9,921 nt of DNA, taken from NCBI RefSeq assembly GCF_947255005.1, contig NZ_CAMYFI010000075.1, positions 1-9,921 of the forward strand. Reading direction: 5' to 3'. This DNA comes from an uncultured Tessaracoccus sp. (GTDB taxonomy: Bacteria > Actinomycetota > Actinomycetes > Propionibacteriales > Propionibacteriaceae). How positions within the stretch are numbered: the stretch's first letter is position 1; every line of letters begins with the position of its first letter. Below, in pieces: positions 5,773 to 9,921 of this stretch. Under the pieces are notes generated by a model. The model saw only the letters and a list, made by a program, of their open reading frames with translations, was not told the DNA's origin and did no database searches. The position numbers and the translations under genes are program-made.

Positions 5773-6381
5773 ATGCTGGGCTTTCATTTTGATGCAACTG
5801 TCTGTAACGGCTGCAAGGCCTGCAATATGGCCTGTAAAGATAAGCACGACCTTCCCGAAGGCGTGAATTGGCGACGCATCGCCGAGTACACCGGCGGAAC
5901 GTGGCAGCAACACGGCAACACCTACACCCCCAACGTGTTCTCCTATTACACGTCCATTGCCTGCAACCACTGCGACAACGCGGTATGCATGGAAGTGTGT
6001 CCGACGACGGCGATGAGCCGTCGCGATGATGGCACGGTGTACGTCGACGACAGCAAATGCGTCGGTTGTCGCTACTGCGAGTGGGCGTGCCCGTACTCCG
6101 CGCCGCAGTTCAACCCGGAGACCGGACATATGAGCAAATGCGACCTGTGCGCCGACTACCGCGAAACCGGGCAAGATCCGGCGTGCGTGGCGGCCTGCCC
6201 GGCGCGGGCGCTCGATTGGGGCCCGATCGAGGAGCTGCGAGAGAAGTACGGCGACCAGAGCGCGTTTGAGCCGCTGCCCGATCCGAGCATCACGAAACCG
6301 AATCTTGTGATTACTCCACACCGGGATGCGCAACCATCCGGGATGGGCACCGGCCGCATCGCGAACCCGAAGGAGCTGTGA
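5773..6381 (+). CDS. dmsB: Dimethyl sulfoxide reductase iron-sulfur subunit DmsB
   Basis: Electron-transfer subunit linking the membrane quinol site on DmsC to DmsA. The ATG at 5773 follows AGGAG (5761-5765) by 7 bases; the protein is 202 aa, against 205 in E. coli. All sixteen cysteines for four [4Fe-4S] clusters are present: C11/14/17/21, C64/67/72/76, C96/99/102/106 and C123/126/138/142. Characteristic DmsB text includes CNGCKACNMACKDKHDL, CVGCRYCEWACPYSAPQ, GHMSKCD and a C-terminal NPKEL that matches the E. coli NPKEV end. It has no signal peptide, so it should be carried out of the cell as a complex with DmsA. The start is 11 bases after the dmsA stop. Confidence 0.96.
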   Translation: MLGFHFDATVCNGCKACNMACKDKHDLPEGVNWRRIAEYTGGTWQQHGNTYTPNVFSYYTSIACNHCDNAVCMEVCPTTAMSRRDDGTVYVDDSKCVGCRYCEWACPYSAPQFNPETGHMSKCDLCADYRETGQDPACVAACPARALDWGPIEELREKYGDQSAFEPLPDPSITKPNLVITPHRDAQPSGMGTGRIANPKEL

Positions 6382-6382
6382 G

Positions 6383-7324
6383 ATGAACCTCCACGAACTC
6401 CCGATGATCTTCTTCACCGTCATGGCGCAAATGTCGGTGGGTGCCTTCCTGGTGCTGGGCGTCATCCAGTTGTTCGGCTCCCTGCGGCACGATTCCAAGA
6501 CCATCGACCGCGTCGCCGACCCGGCGCTCTATGCCATCGGCCCGACGCTCGTGCTCGGCCTGATTGCGTCGATGTTCCATATGAACGACGTGTTCCACGT
6601 ACTCAACGTGTTCCGCGGTTGGCAGTCGTCGTGGCTGTCGCGCGAGATCATCTTCGGTATGGGCTTCGCCGGCCTTGGCTTCCTGTTCGCCGTCATGCAG
6701 TGGTTCAAGTGGGGGAGCGCCAGGCTGCGCCAGGTGCTCGCGGGCCTGACGGCGCTCGTCGGCGTTGGGCTGCTCGTCGTGATGAGCATGATCTACTACT
6801 CGCTGCGCACCGTGCCGGCGTGGCACTCGTGGTTTACCCCGGCGCAGTTCATCATCACTGCGGTGCTGCTCGGATCCCTCGCGGTGGGTACGGCATTCAT
6901 GTTGACGACGCTGTACCACCAGAAGCAGAAGAAGGTGGATATCGACACCACCACGGAGGCTACCGACGACGGAACGGCGAACAGCCTCGTCGCTTCGTCG
7001 CTGAAGGGCATTGCGGTGACGGTGATCGTCGCTGGCTCCGCGCTGCTCGTGATGATGCCGATCTACCTGCAGGGCCTGGCCCAAATGGGCGAGATCGGGG
7101 CGCTCTCGCTGGAGGCGTACTCCGGGGCGCTGTTCGTGCTGCGGCTCGCGCTCATCGCAGTAGGCGCCGGTCTGCTCGCCGTCTTCATCTATGGGTTCGC
7201 CAAACCGCACGCCAACCCCACGCCGCTCACCATCTGCGTCGCCGCCGCGCTGGCGCTCGTCTTCGTCGGTGAGCTGCTTGGCCGCATGCAGTTCTATGAG
7301 GCGATGGTCAGGATTGGAATTTGA
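6383..7324 (+). CDS. dmsC: Dimethyl sulfoxide reductase membrane anchor subunit DmsC
   Basis: Integral membrane subunit that oxidises quinol, probably menaquinol, and anchors DmsAB. The ATG at 6383 lies one base after the dmsB stop, with AAGGAG (6370-6375) 7 bases upstream; the product is 313 aa, slightly longer than the 287 of E. coli. Eight hydrophobic segments lie near residues 8-32, 47-67, 88-108, 114-137, 152-177, 207-229, 246-271 and 279-299. DmsC landmarks are IASMFHMND (H66 at the place of E. coli H65, implicated in quinol binding), SREI (87-90), YYSLRTVPAWHSWFTP (138-153) and GELLGRMQFY (296-305). The extra length is mostly a charged loop at 180-206, rich in Lys, Asp and Thr. Confidence 0.94.
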   Translation: MNLHELPMIFFTVMAQMSVGAFLVLGVIQLFGSLRHDSKTIDRVADPALYAIGPTLVLGLIASMFHMNDVFHVLNVFRGWQSSWLSREIIFGMGFAGLGFLFAVMQWFKWGSARLRQVLAGLTALVGVGLLVVMSMIYYSLRTVPAWHSWFTPAQFIITAVLLGSLAVGTAFMLTTLYHQKQKKVDIDTTTEATDDGTANSLVASSLKGIAVTVIVAGSALLVMMPIYLQGLAQMGEIGALSLEAYSGALFVLRLALIAVGAGLLAVFIYGFAKPHANPTPLTICVAAALALVFVGELLGRMQFYEAMVRIGI

Positions 7325-7965
7325 TGCGCCAACACGCAGACGCCTTCGCCGCCGCTTGGACGGCGCTCGCGAGCGTGGTGGGCACCGAGTGCCCGACTGA
7401 GCAGATCGTCAGCGTGTTTCGCGATCCGACGATGCTCGCCGCCTGGCCGCTTGCCGACGACGCCGCTGGGCTGGGCGGAGAGCGCACACGGAGCGGCATC
7501 GACGCGCTGCAGGCGTCGTCGGAGACGATGCAAGAGATCGACGACGACCACTTCCAGCTCCTGCGTGGACCGGGCATCCCCGCAGCGGTGCCGTGGGGAT
7601 CAGTACACCTGGGTGAAGAGCAGCTGCTGTTCGACGAGGAAACCTTCGATGTCCGACGCATGTACCAGCGCTTCGGGCTGCAAGCGCCGAAGTTGAACGT
7701 CGAACCCGACGATCACGTCTCACTGGAGCTGGAGTTTCTGAGCGAGCTCCTGGTGCGGGGCATGCAGGCGGAAGATAAGGGCGACGCCAGCGCCGACGAG
7801 TACTTCGCCGCGCACGACGAGTTCTGCCGCGACCACGTGTTGCGGTGGGTACCCACCTTCTTCGAGCAACTGACCGCGGCGGCGAATACGTCGTTCTACC
7901 GAGGTATTGGGCTCCTGGGCCAAGATGCGCTGGCCGCAGCGAAGAGGGTTGTCGTAGCCGAATGA
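7324..7965 (+). CDS. dmsD: DmsD/TorD-family redox enzyme maturation chaperone
   Basis: Cytosolic chaperone expected to bind the DmsA twin-arginine leader and hold the apo-protein until cofactor is loaded and export can start. The ATG at 7324 shares one base with the dmsC stop (TGATG); the protein is 213 aa, usual for the family. The helical TorD fold is signalled by HFQLLRGPGIPAAVPWGSV (76-94), LFDEETFDVRRMYQRFGL (102-119), the signature EPDDHVSLELEFLSEL (127-142), DHVLRWVPTFFEQL (170-183) and TSFYRGIGLL (189-198). The LRGPG...PWGSV segment is closer to DmsD than to TorD or NarJ. Its place directly after dmsABC supports dedicated service to DmsA. The next gene overlaps by 4 bases. Confidence 0.9.
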   Translation: MRQHADAFAAAWTALASVVGTECPTEQIVSVFRDPTMLAAWPLADDAAGLGGERTRSGIDALQASSETMQEIDDDHFQLLRGPGIPAAVPWGSVHLGEEQLLFDEETFDVRRMYQRFGLQAPKLNVEPDDHVSLELEFLSELLVRGMQAEDKGDASADEYFAAHDEFCRDHVLRWVPTFFEQLTAAANTSFYRGIGLLGQDALAAAKRVVVAE

Positions 7966-8876
7966 GTGTCGACGGCGTCATCACCTGGGCGCGGCTGTTC
8001 GGGGACGGGCGCGTTGTTGAGCTGTGGAGCAGCGACGCACCTCCACCCGCGCGCGGACAACGCGGCGCGGTACCCATTTGCTGGCCGGGAAGCCTCGCCG
8101 ACGCGCCGCTGCACCTGCCGCTGGAGATGCTCGCACTCGGCGTTGCCGATGTGCGCATCGCGCCCGACGTCGATGACGCCGCGCTCACCTCCCGTATCGA
8201 ACAGTGGCGCACACTGTTTGCCCTTGCCGGGCGGGAATTGGGCGAGCCGGAGCCGGGCAAAGCGAAGCGCGACGTACTGCACGCCGAGGCGATGCCGACG
8301 GTGCAACGTCGCTCGTTGTTCGGGCTCGGGGGCCGCACTACGGAACCAACCGAGCCCACTTGGGAACCCGACCTCTCGGCGACCGACCATCAACGCTTGC
8401 GCTCAGCGCTGCGCGTGCTCGCGGGCGATCAGCCCCACCCGGAGGTGCCCGACGACGCACCCGGGCCAGGCGTGCAGCTTGCGGCGGACGGATGCACGGC
8501 CCAGGGGCAATGCGTGCAGGCGTGCCCGCAAGGAGCGCTGCAGCTCACGCACACCGACGCCGCCAGCACGCTCCACTTCGACATATCGCTGTGCGACGGG
8601 TGCCGCCGCTGCATCGAGTTTTGCGATCAGCGAGCGCTCACCGTCGAGGCTCCCGCGCCTTGGAGCGCCCTCCTCGACGGCGAGTCCGCGCCGCTCACCA
8701 CCGTCACCACGCGCACCTGCGAGCGCTGCCGAGTGGCCTTCCACCCGGAGGCTGATGAGACGCTGTGCCCGGTGTGCGCCATGCGTCGGGCGAACCCGTT
8801 TGGCTCGACGCTCCCGCCTGAAGCCATCGAGCGGCTGCGTCGGATGCGCGGAAACAACCAAGGCCCGATGGCGTAG
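7962..8876 (+). CDS. Ferredoxin-like iron-sulfur protein with C-terminal zinc ribbon (dms-operon accessory protein)
   Basis: I do not recognise a named family. The ATG at 7962 overlaps the dmsD stop (ATGA), giving 304 aa with no signal peptide or membrane segment, so it is probably cytosolic. Residues 1-70 form a small alpha/beta-looking domain (GAVPICWPGSL, then LPLEMLALGVADVRI) that vaguely recalls the N-terminal part of MvhD/Hdr-linked electron carriers. Residues 75-170 are a linker region without clear motifs. Residues 178-221 are a two-cluster ferredoxin domain: C178-x5-C184-x3-C188-P, then C211-x2-C214-x2-C217-x3-C221. The first motif lacks its second cysteine (Gln instead), so one [3Fe-4S] and one [4Fe-4S] cluster are likely. 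Residues 253-272 are a CxxC...CxxC zinc ribbon or rubredoxin-like knuckle (C253, C256, C269, C272). A role in electron delivery to, or assembly of, DmsAB is inferred from operon position. Confidence 0.75.
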   Translation: MSVDGVITWARLFGDGRVVELWSSDAPPPARGQRGAVPICWPGSLADAPLHLPLEMLALGVADVRIAPDVDDAALTSRIEQWRTLFALAGRELGEPEPGKAKRDVLHAEAMPTVQRRSLFGLGGRTTEPTEPTWEPDLSATDHQRLRSALRVLAGDQPHPEVPDDAPGPGVQLAADGCTAQGQCVQACPQGALQLTHTDAASTLHFDISLCDGCRRCIEFCDQRALTVEAPAPWSALLDGESAPLTTVTTRTCERCRVAFHPEADETLCPVCAMRRANPFGSTLPPEAIERLRRMRGNNQGPMA

Positions 8877-8885
8877 CGTGAAGCC

Positions 8886-9467
8886 ATGACCGACGATCTC
8901 GCGCAACACATGCACACTGCGGCGGCATCGCGTGCCGCCATGTGGGATTGGTGCGCCCGCATCCTGAGCCGCCCGACGCCTGACCTCGTGACCGACCTGC
9001 GCGAGGGAATCGTCGCCGACGAACTCGTCGAGCACACGCAGTGGTTGGGGGAGAGCGTCGATGTCTCCGGCCTCGAAGCCACACTCCGCGCGCACGTGCG
9101 CCGCTCCGCGCACCGCAGCGAAGCTGACGACCTCGTCGACCTGGACGAGGACTGGCAACAACGACGCGCCGACGACCTCGCCGCCTGGTGCTCAGGTGCC
9201 AGCGCGGATGCCTCCCGTGAGGCAACGCTGTGGAAGAGCGGGCAGTTAGCCGAAGCGCGCACGCTGCGTGCGGAACAACACCAAGCGCTCGCGCCGCATG
9301 TTGATGCCTTGACCAAGTGGTGTGTGCGGACGCACACCGAAACGCAAGTGCTCGTGATGAAGGTGCTGGCCGAGGTCGTCGCGCTCCACATCGGTGTGGA
9401 AGCAGGCCGGGACGTGCGAGGCCTAGTCGGCGACGACGCCAAGCGCCGCCTGCTGTTCGGCGGATAG
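8886..9467 (+). CDS. Helical protein, possibly a divergent second TorD/NarJ-like chaperone
   Basis: A 193-aa cytosolic, probably all-helical protein starting 9 bases after the preceding gene, with a poor ribosome site, so coupled translation is likely. The opening SRAAMWDWCARILSRPTPDL (15-34) resembles the first helix of TorD-family chaperones, where an aromatic residue and LL..LF..PP are usual. LEATLRAHVRR (63-73) sits where those proteins have LR.EYT.LF. HQALAPHVDALTKWCVRTH (132-150) resembles their HL..W.P.F segment. The EPDDH signature of the family is missing, and C23, C102 and C146 are scattered without an iron-sulfur pattern. It may be a second chaperone, perhaps for the iron-sulfur protein or DmsB, or an unrelated helical protein. 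The coding call is firm because position, frame and operon spacing agree; the family is tentative. Confidence 0.6.
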   Translation: MTDDLAQHMHTAAASRAAMWDWCARILSRPTPDLVTDLREGIVADELVEHTQWLGESVDVSGLEATLRAHVRRSAHRSEADDLVDLDEDWQQRRADDLAAWCSGASADASREATLWKSGQLAEARTLRAEQHQALAPHVDALTKWCVRTHTETQVLVMKVLAEVVALHIGVEAGRDVRGLVGDDAKRRLLFGG

Positions 9468-9497
9468 ACATCGCAGCCCGTTGCAGCTGCTCTCCAC

Positions 9498-9503
9498 TAG
9501 AGT
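9498..9503 (+). promoter_or_regulatory. Possible -10 element upstream of the lipoprotein gene
   Basis: TAGAGT fits the actinobacterial TAnnnT -10 pattern and lies 27 bases before the ATG at 9531, but no good -35 element is found at 16-19 bases upstream. The 63-base gap after the dms operon and the change of function suggest a separate transcription unit. Weak call. Confidence 0.22.
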
Positions 9504-9530
9504 GAGGCGTCGGTAATCGAAGGGAATTGC

Positions 9531-9921
9531 ATGTACCGCCGCATCCTCATGACCTCCGCACTCGTCGCGACCACGCTGCTTGGCGCCTGCGCCGGTGGCG
9601 GCAACGACGGCCCCAGCGGAGGAGCCAACGGTAACTCGCCAGAAACCGTGAAGATCGGCGCCGTGACCATCGTCTCCCATCCCTCCCTGGATCTGATCTA
9701 CGACGGCGTCGTGGAGGGGCTAGCCGACGCGGGCTACGTCAAAGGGAAGAACCTGCAGATTGAACTGCAAAACCCGCAGGGGGACCAGTCCACGCTCACC
9801 AACATCGCCAACGGCTACGCATCCGGTGACGAGGACCTCTACGTCGCAATCGCCACGCCACCAGCGCAGGCGCTCGCGCAGGTGATCGCGGATAAGCCCA
9901 TCGTGTTCGCATCCGTGACGG
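9531..9921 (+). CDS. ABC transporter substrate-binding lipoprotein, ABC_sub_bind/TrpX-like (5' part, cut by window end)
   Basis: Extracytoplasmic solute-binding protein of a putative importer; only the first 130 residues are present, of a family usually about 320-340 aa. The ATG at 9531 follows GAAGGGAA (9519-9526). A lipoprotein signal peptide has two arginines (R3, R4), a hydrophobic core (about 5-18) and the lipobox LLGAC with the lipidated Cys at position 20. A Gly/Asn/Ser-rich linker (21-37) follows. The mature domain opens with VKIGAVTIVSHPSLDLIYDG and continues with L.DAGYVKGKNL.IE, NPQGDQSTLTNIA and ATPPAQALAQVIADKPIVFASVT, matching the PF04392 fold seen in TrpX/TrtX-type tryptophan or tyrosine transport proteins and in many uncharacterised systems. 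The actual ligand cannot be told. The permease and ATPase would be expected just downstream. Confidence 0.88.
   Translation, partial: MYRRILMTSALVATTLLGACAGGGNDGPSGGANGNSPETVKIGAVTIVSHPSLDLIYDGVVEGLADAGYVKGKNLQIELQNPQGDQSTLTNIANGYASGDEDLYVAIATPPAQALAQVIADKPIVFASVT

Noticed and set aside
4820..5797. Long open frame on the - strand (325 codons) opposite dmsA
   Set aside because: It lies wholly opposite a strongly conserved gene, and its composition is that of a GC-rich antisense shadow with no recognisable domain.
6311..7210. Long open frame on the - strand opposite dmsC
   Set aside because: Its product is His/Arg/Glu-rich low complexity, as expected when a hydrophobic gene is read backwards.
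7409..8359. Long open frame on the - strand opposite dmsD and the ferredoxin-like gene
   Set aside because: Arg/Ser/Pro-rich with no motif, and it spans two coupled + strand genes with clear family features.
1..9921. tRNA, rRNA or riboswitch (including a Moco or tungsten-type riboswitch before the cofactor genes)
   Set aside because: No cloverleaf or conserved RNA sequence was recognised, and the start of the cofactor operon lies outside the window.

Overview
The window is GC-rich DNA with every supportable gene on the + strand and translationally tight spacing. The protein sequences and the intergenic 'GGTTGAGTAG...TCGAAACC' hairpin repeats suggest a high-GC actinobacterium. A facultative anaerobe of the Propionibacteriaceae type is my best guess, but it is an inference and no rRNA or other marker gene is present to test it.

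Region 1 (1-2912) is a molybdenum-cofactor operon. It starts inside moaE (large subunit of molybdopterin synthase) and continues with a MoeB/ThiF-type adenylyltransferase, moeA (molybdenum insertion), moaC (cyclic pyranopterin monophosphate synthase accessory protein) and a 76-aa protein resembling the DUF6457 family. Genes overlap or lie a few bases apart, except for a 47-base gap after moaC that holds a perfect 8-bp hairpin. moaA, moaD and mobA are not visible and may lie upstream or elsewhere.

Region 2 (2913-3250) is 338 bases without a gene. It holds three hairpin copies and one partial copy of a short dispersed repeat. Two copies face each other as a REPIN-like pair, and a run of nine G follows. 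The last ~120 bases are the leader and probable promoter of the next operon.

Region 3 (3251-9467) is a six-gene operon for an E. coli-type DMSO reductase (DmsABC): the Tat-exported molybdopterin subunit DmsA, the four-cluster iron-sulfur subunit DmsB and the eight-helix membrane anchor DmsC. A DmsD/TorD-family chaperone follows, then two less familiar genes. One is a 304-aa protein with a ferredoxin domain of 7Fe-like pattern and a C-terminal CxxC/CxxC zinc ribbon. The other is a 193-aa helical protein that looks like a second, divergent TorD-family chaperone. The adjacent cofactor genes would supply the bis-MGD precursor that DmsA needs. Quinol oxidised at DmsC would pass electrons through DmsB to DmsA on the outer face of the membrane, supporting anaerobic respiration on DMSO or a related S- or N-oxide.

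Region 4 (9468-9921) has a short intergenic gap and the first 130 codons of a lipoprotein substrate-binding protein of the ABC_sub_bind (TrpX-like) family, cut by the window edge.

The most unusual parts are the two accessory genes at the end of the dms operon, a MoeB-like enzyme with no zinc-binding cysteines, an altered active-site loop in MoaC, and the repeat cluster with compensatory stem changes.
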